Assembly: GCA_000619965.1 (NCBI GenBank)
Contig: JHVD01000012.1
Location: 31,274 to 95,273, forward strand
Length of the DNA: 64,000 nucleotides
Direction: 5' to 3'
Source: Propionibacteriaceae bacterium P6A17
GTDB taxonomy: Bacteria; Actinomycetota; Actinomycetes; Propionibacteriales; Propionibacteriaceae
In this document: one piece after another, positions 1 to 10,504 of the stretch
Position numbering within the stretch: the first letter of the stretch is position 1
How the letters are laid out: every line of letters begins with the position of its first letter
The notes under the pieces: generated by a model
What the model saw: the letters and a program-made list of their open reading frames with translations, nothing else
What the model was told of the DNA's origin: nothing
The model's database searches: none
Program-made: the position numbers and the translations under genes

Positions 1-11
1 GTCCGGACTCA

Positions 12-45
12 ATGGGCACCCGCAGCGGTGCTCGGCTGTGCCCAT
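12..45. repeat. Inverted repeat, possible terminator of an upstream gene
   Basis: Arms ATGGGCAC (12-19) and GTGCCCAT (38-45) pair perfectly around an 18-nt loop. There is no T run. It may end a gene that lies before the window; this cannot be confirmed because the window starts here. Confidence 0.3.
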
Positions 46-102
46 CACGCACGCAACGGCACCTCGCCCGTCCGATCGGGCGCCGAACCGTTCCCACGCA
101 GC

Positions 103-134
103 GGAGCCCCGGGTGCGTCAGGGCCCGGGGCTCC
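103..134 (-). terminator. Hairpin terminator of the PTS operon
   Basis: An 11-bp perfect GC stem (GGAGCCCCGGG at 103-113 with its complement at 124-134) sits 16 bp beyond the stop of the minus-strand PTS permease gene. There is no clear T tract, which is usual for high-GC actinobacterial terminators. Confidence 0.65.
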
Positions 135-149
135 GTCGTCGGGGAGGGG

Positions 150-1946
150 TCACACGCTCGTGCTCGCCAGCCTGCGCTGCACCGCCTCCCCGTAGTGGGA
201 GGCCTCGAGACCCGCGACGAGGTGCCACACGCCCGGCGCCACCTCGAGGGCCGCAGGCAGGCCGGCCCGCTGCAGCGCTGCGACGTCGACCTTCGACGAA
301 TCCTGCACCTCGACGCGCAGGCGCGTCTCGGCGAGGGTTTCGACCGCCGCGATGTTGTCGTCGCCGCCGAGCGCCTCGACCCACTGCTTGGCCTGGTTGG
401 TCTCGGTGTCGGTCACGACGATGACCCGCGGCTCGTCGTCGCCCGCCTCGACGGGCTTGGCATCGCGCGCCGCCCTCATCGCGGCACGGTCCTCCTTGGT
501 GCGGAAGTCGGAGATGATGACCAGCACCATCGACGTCGCAAACGCCGCAGCGATGGCGATGACGTAGACCCACATCGGGTCGAACACGGGGATCGTCAGC
601 AGCGAGGTGAACACGAAGGCGGACGTCAGCACCCCGCCCGAGCCGCTGCCCAAGATGCCGATCAGGACGCCACCGATGAGACAGCCGACGAGCATCCGCG
701 GGTAGATGCGCTTGTGACGCAAGTGGATGCCGTACAGGGACGGTTCGGAGATGCCGCCCAGCAGGCCCGCGGCGAGGGCGCCCGTCGCGGTCTGCCGCAT
801 CTCGGATTCCCGCTCGCGCAGCGAGATCACGAGCACGCCCGCGGTGGCGCCGAAGCAGGCGAAGTTCCAGGCACCCATCGGGCCCTGGATGAAGTCGTAG
901 CCGAGCGTGTTGATGTTGACGAGCATCAGCGCGTTCAACGGCCAGTGCAGCCCCAGCGGGACGAGGAACGGGTAGACCAGCGGGATCACGATGGCGAACA
1001 CGACGGGGGCATTCCCGTTCAGCCATGCCAGGCCGCTACCGATGCCGGAGCCCATCCAGATCCCGAGCGGGCCGATGAGGAACGCGGTGATGGGGAACAT
1101 CACGAGCATCGACAGGAACGGCACGAACACCATGTGCACGTTCTCCGGGATGACCCGCTTCCAGAATTTGAACACGGGGGCCAGCACCGCCACCATGATC
1201 AGCGGCACGAAGACCTGTCCGCCGTAGTCGTTGAGCTGGAGGGGGAGGCCGAAGATGTTCGCCACGCAACTCGTGGTGTTCAGCGCTGCATCCGTCGTGC
1301 AGATCGTGTCGAGGAAGCGGTTCGTGTCGTCCAGCGAGAGGAACTGAGGAGTCAGGAACGCGGCCATGATGGCAGATCCCAGCCAAGGGTCCACGTCGAG
1401 CTTCTTCGACGCGTTGTAGGCCACCATGATCGGCAGGAAATAGAACACCGAGTTCCACATGGCGTCGATGAGCACCCAGCCGGCAGACTTGTCGTCGGCG
1501 CGGAAGTCGACGACGCCCGTCGCGTCCAGCACTGCCGCGATGGCGATGATGAGGGAAGCGCCGAGCAGCACGCCCAGCAGCGGCCGGAACGAGTCGGACA
1601 GGTATTCGAAGAAGTTGTCCACCCAGGCCGCCTTGCCACGGATGCCGCCTTCGCGCGCGGCTGCCTTGAGCTCGGCATCGGTGAGTTCCCGCGGCTTGAC
1701 GTCCTGCATCTCCGGCAGGCTGTTGATGTCGTTGAAGACGCTCTGGACGCCGCCGCCGATGATGACCTGGTAGCGATCACCGGACTGTGGCACGGCCCCC
1801 ATGACGCCCTTGATCGATTCGACGGTGGGTGCGTCCACGCCGCTCGCGTCGACGAGCTCGAAACGCAGTCTCGTCGCGCAGTGGGTGAGGCTCTTGATGT
1901 TGCCGGGGCCGCCCAGGGCGGCGACGATCTCGGATGCGGTGGACAT
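150..1946 (-). CDS. PTS sugar transporter EIIBC, beta-glucoside/sucrose family, with a second degenerate EIIB domain
   Basis: Membrane permease of a phosphotransferase system; it takes up and phosphorylates a sugar. The 598-aa protein has an N-terminal EIIB domain with the phospho-acceptor Cys23 in the motif THCATRLRFE. It then has a multi-span EIIC domain containing GISEPSLYG, the form typical of the beta-glucoside/sucrose/trehalose branch. The last ~85 residues repeat the EIIB fold (ALGGDDNIAA..., AETRLRVEV), but the acceptor Cys is replaced by Ala539, so this copy cannot carry phosphate. No EIIA domain is present; the next gene upstream supplies it. The start is fixed by GAGGAGGAG just before the ATG, lying in the end of the preceding gene. 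The sugar cannot be told from sequence. Confidence 0.93.
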   Translation of the reverse strand: MSTASEIVAALGGPGNIKSLTHCATRLRFELVDASGVDAPTVESIKGVMGAVPQSGDRYQVIIGGGVQSVFNDINSLPEMQDVKPRELTDAELKAAAREGGIRGKAAWVDNFFEYLSDSFRPLLGVLLGASLIIAIAAVLDATGVVDFRADDKSAGWVLIDAMWNSVFYFLPIMVAYNASKKLDVDPWLGSAIMAAFLTPQFLSLDDTNRFLDTICTTDAALNTTSCVANIFGLPLQLNDYGGQVFVPLIMVAVLAPVFKFWKRVIPENVHMVFVPFLSMLVMFPITAFLIGPLGIWMGSGIGSGLAWLNGNAPVVFAIVIPLVYPFLVPLGLHWPLNALMLVNINTLGYDFIQGPMGAWNFACFGATAGVLVISLRERESEMRQTATGALAAGLLGGISEPSLYGIHLRHKRIYPRMLVGCLIGGVLIGILGSGSGGVLTSAFVFTSLLTIPVFDPMWVYVIAIAAAFATSMVLVIISDFRTKEDRAAMRAARDAKPVEAGDDEPRVIVVTDTETNQAKQWVEALGGDDNIAAVETLAETRLRVEVQDSSKVDVAALQRAGLPAALEVAPGVWHLVAGLEASHYGEAVQRRLASTSV

Positions 1947-1949
1947 TGG

Positions 1950-4505
1950 TCACTCCTCCTCGAGCGGGACGAGGTCGCGGACCTCGGCGGATGTGGTCTT
2001 GCGCAGCGCGCCTTGGGCGAGATCGCGGCAGTGGTCCAGCGACTGCTCACGGACCTGCGCCTTGACCGTCGCGATGGACGGGATCGAGCAGCTCAACTCA
2101 TCCACTCCGAGCCCCAGCAGGATCGGGACGGCCTGGGGATCGGAGGCGACGCCGCCACAGACGCCGATCCAGCGGTCGTAGCGGTGTGCGGCCTCCGCCG
2201 CCCGCCCGATCAGGCTCAGCACCGCCGGGTTCACGGCGTCGACTTGTGGCGCCAGCATCGGGTGTCCGCGGTCCATCGCGAGCGTGTACTGCGTCATGTC
2301 GTTGGTGCCGACGCTGAAGAAGTCGGCCTCGCGGGCGAACTGGTCGGCCATCACGGCCACGCTCGGCACCTCCACCATGACCCCGAGCGGCACCTGCGGC
2401 ACCCCGAGCTTCGCACGCTCACCCTCGAAGATCTCCTTGGCCTGGCGGAAGTCGGGCAGCGTCGCGATCATCGGGAACATCACGTGGATCTGGGCGCCCG
2501 CCTTCACCGCGTGCAGGATGGCGCGGCTCTGCGTCCGCAGGATTTCGGGCCGGTCGAGACCGACGCGCACCCCCCGCAGGCCGAGGAACGGGTTGTCCTC
2601 CGGCGCGATCGGCAGGTACGGCAGCGGTTTGTCGCCGCCGACGTCGAGGGTGCGGATCACCAGCGGCTTGCCGGGGAGCGTCTCCGCGATGCCGTGGTAG
2701 ATCTCCGCCTGCTCCTCCTCGGTCGGGGCCTGCTGGCGTCCGAGGAACAAGAACTCCGAGCGCAGCAGCCCGACCCCCTCGGCGCCGGCCGCGACGGCCT
2801 TGCGTGCGTCGTCGAGGCCGCCGATGTTGGCGACGACCAGCACCTTGTGACCGTCGACGGTCACCGCCGGCTCGTGCGCGTGGGCCTGTTCGTTGGCGCG
2901 ACGTTCGGCGATGCGCGCCTGACGTGCGCGGATGGCCTCCACCTCGGCCTCGCTGACCCCGATGCGCAGGGTGCCGCGGGTGCCGTCGAGGAAGACGCGC
3001 TCCCCGTCGGGGAGGTCGAGGGCGCGCGGCTCGATACCTGCGATGGCGGGAATGTCGAGCGAACGGGCGAGGATCGCGACGTGGCTCGAAGCGCCGCCGC
3101 CCACCGTCGCGAAGCCCGCCACCTTGGTGCGATCCATCGTCGCGGTGTCGGACGGGGCGAGATCCTCGGCGATGAGAATGGTGCCCTCCTCGAGCTCATC
3201 CTCCTCGCGACGCTCGCCCGTCAGCTCCTCGAGGACGCGCATGCCGACGTCGCGCACGTCGGTGGCCCGGCCAGCCAACACCTCGTTCGAGAGCCCGGCG
3301 AGCTGATCGGCGAACGTGCGGTAGGCGTTGCGCCACGCGAACTCGGCCGTCTTGCCCTTCTCGATGCCCGACGAGGCCAGGTCCAGGAGGTCGGGGTCGG
3401 CGAGCAGTTCCCGGTGGGCGGAGAAGATCGCCGCCTTCGAACGGTCCTCGATGCCGGACTCGAGCGCCTGCAACTCCACCAGCGCGTGGTCGATGGCGGC
3501 GTTGAGCCGCCGCCGCTCGAGATGCTTGTCGCTGGCGTGTTCCTGCACCTCGATCTCCTTGCGGCGCAACTGCCGCACACGCCCCACGCCCAGCCCGGGG
3601 GAGGCCGAGACGCCGATCAGCAGCGAGGGATCGTCGGATTTCGGCTTCGGCCGCTCCACGGGGGCGACTGGCTGCGCCGCGGCCTCGACGGGGACCGTCT
3701 CCTCGCCGAGCCCGTCGCGGATCGCCTCCGACAGCGCTCGGACCGCCTCCTCGGCGTCCGCGCCCACCGCGACGACGCGCACGGCGTCGCCGTGCAGCAC
3801 CTGCATGCCCATGACGCCGACGACCGACTTCGCGTTGGCCGAGTCCTCGCCGCGGTGCAGGCGGATCTGCGAGTCGTACTGCTTCGCCAGACCGACGAGA
3901 GTCGCCGTCGGGCGCGCGTGGAGGCCGGTCGGGTTGCCGATGATGATCGCATCCGACGAGCTGCGTTGGCCGGACGAGGCGCCTGCGTCGTCACCGCCCG
4001 ACTCGGCGAGGTGCATCGTCGCGAGCGGGTCCCCCTTTGCGAGCAGCCCGCCGCCGACGGGGGCGAAATCGGCGAGGACGTCGGAGTTCGCGACCACGAT
4101 CTGCGTGAGCAGGCTTTTGGCCTTCCGTGCGATGAAGTCCATGTCGAACTCGATCAGCGGGTCGCCTGCCCGCACCTGCTGCCCGGTGTGCGCCAGGGCC
4201 GTGAACCCCTCACCGCCGAGCGCGACGGTGTCCAGGCCGATGTGCATCAGCACCTCCACCCCCGACGGCTCCCGCACCGTGACCGCGTGGCCGCTGTCAT
4301 GCATGAGCGCGACCTCGCCGTCGCAGGGCGCACACAGGGTGCTCTCGAGCGGGTCGATGGACACCCCTTCGCCCACCATCTTGCGCGCGAACACCGGGTC
4401 TGGGACGGCTTCGATGGGCACCACCACCCCGGACAGCGGGGCCTTCAGGCGCACGCGATTGCTGGGTCCGGCCTGCGCGGCGGGGACGTCGGACAGATGC
4501 TCCAT
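1950..4505 (-). CDS. PTS EIIA-HPr-EI fusion (multiphosphoryl transfer protein)
   Basis: Cytoplasmic phosphorelay from phosphoenolpyruvate to the sugar permease in one 851-aa chain. Order: EIIA of the glucose type (about 15-165, phospho-His88 in LMHIG, partner His73); HPr (about 185-270, phospho-His196 in TGLHARP, regulatory-type Ser227 in AKSVVG); enzyme I (about 295-851, phospho-His475 in GGGASSHVAI, PEP-domain motif SVGTNDMTQY and Cys783). At the Cys the motif reads CGGVASD rather than the common CGEMAGD; as I recall, CGG forms also occur in NagF-type fusions. It lies 3 bp upstream of the EIIBC gene, so the pair is a complete PTS. The ATG follows AAAGGAGG. Confidence 0.93.
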   Translation of the reverse strand: MEHLSDVPAAQAGPSNRVRLKAPLSGVVVPIEAVPDPVFARKMVGEGVSIDPLESTLCAPCDGEVALMHDSGHAVTVREPSGVEVLMHIGLDTVALGGEGFTALAHTGQQVRAGDPLIEFDMDFIARKAKSLLTQIVVANSDVLADFAPVGGGLLAKGDPLATMHLAESGGDDAGASSGQRSSSDAIIIGNPTGLHARPTATLVGLAKQYDSQIRLHRGEDSANAKSVVGVMGMQVLHGDAVRVVAVGADAEEAVRALSEAIRDGLGEETVPVEAAAQPVAPVERPKPKSDDPSLLIGVSASPGLGVGRVRQLRRKEIEVQEHASDKHLERRRLNAAIDHALVELQALESGIEDRSKAAIFSAHRELLADPDLLDLASSGIEKGKTAEFAWRNAYRTFADQLAGLSNEVLAGRATDVRDVGMRVLEELTGERREEDELEEGTILIAEDLAPSDTATMDRTKVAGFATVGGGASSHVAILARSLDIPAIAGIEPRALDLPDGERVFLDGTRGTLRIGVSEAEVEAIRARQARIAERRANEQAHAHEPAVTVDGHKVLVVANIGGLDDARKAVAAGAEGVGLLRSEFLFLGRQQAPTEEEQAEIYHGIAETLPGKPLVIRTLDVGGDKPLPYLPIAPEDNPFLGLRGVRVGLDRPEILRTQSRAILHAVKAGAQIHVMFPMIATLPDFRQAKEIFEGERAKLGVPQVPLGVMVEVPSVAVMADQFAREADFFSVGTNDMTQYTLAMDRGHPMLAPQVDAVNPAVLSLIGRAAEAAHRYDRWIGVCGGVASDPQAVPILLGLGVDELSCSIPSIATVKAQVREQSLDHCRDLAQGALRKTTSAEVRDLVPLEEE

Positions 4506-4594
4506 GGTGGCCTCCTTTGGCCTTGTGGATCACTTCGCGTATCGGCCAGCGTACCGGCCCGCCCGTCCGCGAGGGACGTGTACTCCGATTGTCG

Positions 4595-4600
4595 TAGAGT
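4595..4600 (+). promoter_or_regulatory. -10 box TAGAGT, leaderless start of lprG-like gene
   Basis: TAGAGT ends 7 nt before the ATG at 4608 and there is no Shine-Dalgarno sequence, so transcription probably begins at the start codon. Confidence 0.5.
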
Positions 4601-4607
4601 GGCGGCG

Positions 4608-5312
4608 ATGAGTGGACGAGGCGTGCGCCGCAGGTCGGCAGGGTTCTTCGCGGTCGTGTCGGCGATCGCGCTCGTGGCCTGCGGCCACGGCGACGAGGGC
4701 GGGCCGACGGCGGCCCAGCGGCTCCAGGAGGCGGGTGAGGCCCTTGTCGCAGCGGGTTCCGTGCATCTGACGATGACCGGCACCGACCTGCCGGAGCAGG
4801 AGCAGAGCTACGTGATCGGCGCGGACGGCGTCGGCACCTTCGATCCGCCGGCGTTCGAGGGGACGTTCACCGCGCGATTCAGGGGCGTGCAGGCCGAGAT
4901 GTCCACCGTCGCCGTCGACGGGAGCCTCTTCGTGAAGCTGCCGTTCGCCCCGACCCACGTCGAGCTCGACCCGGCCACCTTCAACGTCCCTGACCCGGCC
5001 ACCCTCCTCGACGCGGAGACCGGGCTCGTGTCGCTGCTGGCGGACACCCAGGACGCGCGCACCGGCGAACGCGTGCGGATCGAGAAGGAGATCGCGACGG
5101 AGATCACCGGGACGCTGCCCGCGGCGTCCGTGCGGCGTGTCCTCTCGATCGGACACACCGACACCCCCTTCGACGTGACGGTCCAGCTCGTCGAACCCAC
5201 CGGGGAGGTGCGCTCGGTCGGCATCCGCGGACAGTTCTACCCGCCGACGGTCTCCACCTACCTGCTGACCCTCGACGAGTACGGCGCACCCGTCACCGTC
5301 GAGCGGCCATGA
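4608..5312 (+). CDS. lprG: LppX/LprG-family lipoprotein
   Basis: A 234-aa exported lipoprotein: short basic N-terminus, hydrophobic core and lipobox LVAC, followed by a domain of the LppX_LprAFG type. Members bind acylated lipids in a hydrophobic pocket and hand them over at the outer face of the membrane. The identification rests on the overall pattern and above all on the neighbour: the next gene overlaps by 4 bp (ATGA) and encodes a 14-TM MFS exporter, as in the mycobacterial lprG-p55 (Rv1411c-Rv1410c) operon. The start at 4608 is preferred to longer in-frame options because the signal peptide begins there and a -10 box lies 7 nt upstream. The lipid cargo in this organism is unknown. Confidence 0.8.
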   Translation: MSGRGVRRRSAGFFAVVSAIALVACGHGDEGGPTAAQRLQEAGEALVAAGSVHLTMTGTDLPEQEQSYVIGADGVGTFDPPAFEGTFTARFRGVQAEMSTVAVDGSLFVKLPFAPTHVELDPATFNVPDPATLLDAETGLVSLLADTQDARTGERVRIEKEIATEITGTLPAASVRRVLSIGHTDTPFDVTVQLVEPTGEVRSVGIRGQFYPPTVSTYLLTLDEYGAPVTVERP

Positions 5313-6990
5313 GCGAATCGGCGCGTACCAAGACGGCGACGGCGCTGCTCGCCGTCGCCTCGTTCGCGGTGGCGCTGGCGGCATCCGACACGTACGTGGT
5401 GGTGCTCGCGCTCACCGACATGATGGGCGGCGTCGGCGTCGGCATCGAGTCCCTGCAGCGCGGAACGCCGATCATTTCCGGATTCCTGCTCGGCTACGTG
5501 GCGGTCCTGCCCCTGATCGGCAGGATCTCCGACCTGGTCGAGCGGCGCCGCATCCTCCTGTGGTGCCTCGGGGTGTTCGTCGTCGGATCGCTCGTGACCG
5601 CCGTCGCGGTCGAGCTCAATGTCATCGTGGCCGGCCGCTTCCTGCAGGGCCTGGGCGGCGGCGGGCTGGTCCCGGCGACGTTCGCGCTGGTTGCAGACCT
5701 GTGGCCGGTGGGGCGGCGCGGGCTGCCGCTCGGGGTGGTCGGTGCTGTGCAAGAGCTGGGGGCGCTCGTCGGGCCGCTGCTCGGTGCGCTCGTGTTGGCG
5801 GTGGCCTCATGGCGGGAGATCTTCTGGCTGAATGCGCTCGTCGGCGCCGCCGCCTGGGTGGCGGTGTGGCGGCTGCGCCCCGACGGGCTGCCCGCGGCCT
5901 CATCGGGCGCGCGGCGGACGCGCGGGTGGACGGTGATCGCTGCGGGAGCGGCCGCATTGGCGTGGGCGCTTGCGCTGACCGCCCCGCCGGCGTTGACCCG
6001 GTCCGTGGCGTTGGGGGCACCCTTCGTGCCCTTCGACGCAGATGGGTCGCGCGTGGCCACTCCGATCGGTGTGCTCGCCGCGGTGCTCACGCTCGTGGTG
6101 GTGGCCGCCACGGCATCCCGCTGGCTGCCGCTCCTGCTGCGCGCCGACCTCCTCGGAGCTTCGCTGCTGGCCGTCGCCCTGGCCGCGCTGGTCCTGACGT
6201 TCGCCACCGCCAATCCGGAGGAGGAGGTCGTCGGCGAGTGGGGGATCTGGCTGCTGCCGCTCGGCGCGGCGGCCCTCGTCGGGTTCCTCGTGCGCCAGTC
6301 GACGGCCGACGACCCGTTGATCCGACGCGGCGTGGTGCGCGGGAGGGTCTGGCCGGCACTCGGGGTGAGCCTCCTCGTCGGTACGGCGCTGATCGCCGTC
6401 GTGGTGGATGTGCCGCTGCTGTCCAGGCTGACGCAGGGCGCCGACGCGACGGAGGGGGCGCTCGTGCTGGTGCGCTTCCTCGTCGCCGTACCTGCGGGGG
6501 CCCTGGTCGGAGGCTGGTTGCTGCGCCTGGCCGGCCCCGCGCTGGTGGCCGTGCCCGGGCTGGCGCTGGCCGCGCTCGCGGTGTGGGAGATGGCCGGCTG
6601 GGGCCGAGGCTCCCTCGACGACCCCGTCGTCTCGACGTTGGCCCTCGTGGGCGCCGGGTTCGGCCTCGGCTTGGCGATCGCGCCGATCAATGACGCGGCG
6701 CTGGCGGACGCTCGCGAGGAGGGGCACGGCGCGGTCTCGGCGCTGATCGTCGTGGCGCGAATGGTGGGGATGATCGTCGGGGTGGCGCTGCTCACGGCCA
6801 TCGGGTTGCACCGCTTCCACCTCGCGGTGGCCGCGCTGCCCGACCCCACCGATGGCGACGCGATGCTCGACGCGGCCGTGGTGCAGGTGCAGACGGTGCT
6901 CGCCGGGGCGGCGTTCGCCTTGGTGGCGGCCGCCGCCGGCGCGCTGCTGCTCGGGTTCCGCCGCATCCTCACCTCGGGAGGGGACGCCTA

Positions 6991-6991
<1 letters not shown>
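5309..6991 (+). CDS. MFS exporter, P55-like (14 TM)
   Basis: A 560-aa major facilitator, predicted 14 membrane segments (DHA2-like drug:H+ antiporter type). The loop-2 motif GRISDLVERRRIL and the motif LQGLGGGGLVPATF are present. It is translationally coupled to the LprG-like lipoprotein. In mycobacteria P55 works with LprG to export triacylglycerides and glycolipids and gives multidrug tolerance; a related lipid-export role here is inferred from gene order. A hairpin element just after the stop may end transcription. Confidence 0.85.
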
Positions 6992-8710
<1,719 letters not shown>

Positions 8711-8728
8711 CCCCAGAAGAAGGCAGAC

Positions 8729-9835
8729 ATGTACGAACTCTCTCGCAGCAACCGCGCCACCGTGGCCTACAGCTTCGACGACGTGGCCATCGCCCCGCAG
8801 CGTCGCACCCGCAGCGACTCCGAGGTGGACCTGTCGTGGCGCATCGACGCCGTCACCTTCGACCTGCCGATCGTGGCGGCGCCGATGGACTCGGTGATGT
8901 CGCCCGAGACGGCCATCGAGATGAGTCGGCTGGGTGGCCTCGGGGTGCTCAACCTGGAGGGGCTGTGGACCCGCTACGAGGATCCGACTGAGCAGTACGC
9001 GCAGCTCACCGAGGACGTCGACCAGGTGACGATCACCCGTCGCATGCAGCAGATCTACGCGGAGCCGGTGAAGGAGGAGCTGATGGTGGCGCGCCTGCAG
9101 CAGCTCCGCGCCGCAGGGGTGCCGGTGGCCGCGTCGCTGTCGCCTGCGCGCACGCAGGAGTACGCGCACGTCATCGAGAAGGCCGGTTTGGACTTCTTCG
9201 TGATTCGTGGCACGACGGTCTCGGCCGAGCACGTCGGGGGCGGCGACGACGTCCTCAACCTCAAGGACTTCATCTACCGCTTCGACACCCCGGTGCTGGT
9301 GGGTGGCGTCGCGACGTACCGCGCGGCCCTGCACCTGATGCGTGCGGGCGCGGCGGGCGTGCTCGTCGGCTTCGGGGGCGGCGCGACGCACACCACCGCC
9401 TCCGTGCTCGGCATCGAGGTGCCGATGGCGTCGGCGGTCTCCGACGTGGCCGAGGCCCGTCGCGACTACCTCGAGGAATCGGGTGGCCGCTACGTCCACA
9501 TCATCGCCGACGGTGCCGTCGGCCGCTCCGGCGACATCGCCAAGGCCATCGCCTGTGGCGCGGACGCCGTCATGGTCGGCTCGCCGCTCGCGCGTGCCGC
9601 AGAGGCGCCCGGCAAGGGCTGGCACTGGGGGTCGGAGGCTTGGCACTCGTCGCTGCCGCGCGGCGAGCGCACGTACTTCGAGCAGGTCGGCACGTTCGAG
9701 GAGGTCGTCGTCGGCCCGTCCCGTGTGCCCGACGGAACGATGAACCTCGCCGGCGGCTTGCGCAAGTCGATGGCGATGACCGGCTACACCGACATCAAGA
9801 GCTTCCAGCGCATCGAGCTCATCCTGCACCGATGA
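8729..9835 (+). CDS. guaB3: GuaB3: IMP dehydrogenase/GMP reductase family protein
   Basis: A 368-aa barrel protein of the IMPDH/GMPR superfamily without CBS domains, matching the actinobacterial GuaB3 (IMPDH-related type 2) pattern: SFDDVAIAPQRRT at the N-terminus, GGRYVHIIADG and IACGADAVMVGSPLA near the C-terminus. At the place of the IMPDH catalytic loop it reads GFGGGATHTTASVLG, so the catalytic Cys is missing. It cannot work as a standard IMP dehydrogenase by the thioimidate route; a GMP-reductase-like or regulatory role has been suggested for the family. RBS AGAAGG. It overlaps the next gene by 4 bp. Confidence 0.9.
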   Translation: MYELSRSNRATVAYSFDDVAIAPQRRTRSDSEVDLSWRIDAVTFDLPIVAAPMDSVMSPETAIEMSRLGGLGVLNLEGLWTRYEDPTEQYAQLTEDVDQVTITRRMQQIYAEPVKEELMVARLQQLRAAGVPVAASLSPARTQEYAHVIEKAGLDFFVIRGTTVSAEHVGGGDDVLNLKDFIYRFDTPVLVGGVATYRAALHLMRAGAAGVLVGFGGGATHTTASVLGIEVPMASAVSDVAEARRDYLEESGGRYVHIIADGAVGRSGDIAKAIACGADAVMVGSPLARAAEAPGKGWHWGSEAWHSSLPRGERTYFEQVGTFEEVVVGPSRVPDGTMNLAGGLRKSMAMTGYTDIKSFQRIELILHR

Positions 9836-10131
9836 CGAACGACGAGGCCCGCGAGGAACTGCTCCGGCTGCGCGCCAGCATCGACAACATGGACTCGATG
9901 CTGGTGCATCTGCTGGCGGAGCGGTTCAAGATCACGCAGCGGGTGGGCTGGCTGAAGGCGGCGCACGACATGCCTCCCGCAGACCCGACGCGTGAGGCCG
10001 AGCAGATCGCGCGGCTGCGCGCGCTCGCGGAGGAGGCGCAGCTCGACCCGGAGTTCGCGGAGAAGTTCCTCCAGTTCATCGTGCGCGAGGTCGTCCGGCA
10101 TCACGAGCAGATCCGCGATGGGCAGGGCTGA
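9832..10131 (+). CDS. Chorismate mutase, AroQ type of high-GC Gram-positives
   Basis: A 99-aa all-helical enzyme turning chorismate into prephenate, the branch point to Phe and Tyr. The pattern LRASIDNMDSMLVHLLAERF, then GWLKAAHDMPPADPTREAEQ and FIVREVVRHHEQ is that of the monofunctional high-GC Gram-positive chorismate mutases. The ATG overlaps the guaB3 stop (ATGA), so it is translationally coupled to a purine gene. Confidence 0.9.
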   Translation: MTNDEAREELLRLRASIDNMDSMLVHLLAERFKITQRVGWLKAAHDMPPADPTREAEQIARLRALAEEAQLDPEFAEKFLQFIVREVVRHHEQIRDGQG

Positions 10132-10477
10132 GCGCCCCACTCGGCCCGATGTGCCGGGCCTGCTGCGCATGGCCAGCTCATTCGCTGTGCTGCTCGTCGC
10201 TGTGGGTGCGCTGTCCACGGGTGCCGCGTCGACGTCCACGGTGCACTACGCGATGCTCACCCTCCTCGGCTTCGGGGCTGTCTTCTTCGGCCTGGTCCAG
10301 TGGACAGGGACCGTGGCACAGCGCCTGGCCGGCGCAGTAGGTGCGCTGATGGGGCTGTGGCCGGTGATCGCGGCGTTCGGGTCGTGGCCACGTCTCGGAC
10401 TCCTCATGGCACTCGGGGCAGGACTGGCTGGCATCGCTTGCGCAGCCTTGGAGTGTCTTCAGTGCGCGAGGCGGTGA
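10118..10477 (+). CDS. Small membrane protein of unknown function
   Basis: A 119-aa protein with four hydrophobic stretches (roughly residues 18-36, 44-60, 67-84 and 90-108) and a basic N-terminus. The start at 10118 lies inside the chorismate mutase gene (14-bp overlap), which suggests coupling; a GTG or later ATG start is possible. No family recognised. It would end the guaB-guaB3-chorismate mutase operon. Confidence 0.55.
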   Translation: MGRAERPTRPDVPGLLRMASSFAVLLVAVGALSTGAASTSTVHYAMLTLLGFGAVFFGLVQWTGTVAQRLAGAVGALMGLWPVIAAFGSWPRLGLLMALGAGLAGIACAALECLQCARR

Positions 10478-10490
10478 ATCCTTGAGCTGC

Positions 10491-10496
10491 TAGCAT
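10491..10496 (+). promoter_or_regulatory. -10 box TAGCAT, leaderless start of the WXG-like gene
   Basis: TAGCAT ends 8 nt before the ATG at 10505; no Shine-Dalgarno sequence is seen. Confidence 0.45.
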
Positions 10497-10504
10497 GCGC
10501 TGGC

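Noticed and set aside
12..4607. Very long plus-strand open frame across the PTS region
   Set aside because: It is antisense to the EIIBC and fusion genes, is Arg/His/Gln-rich with no domain, and only its last part from 4608 is a real gene.
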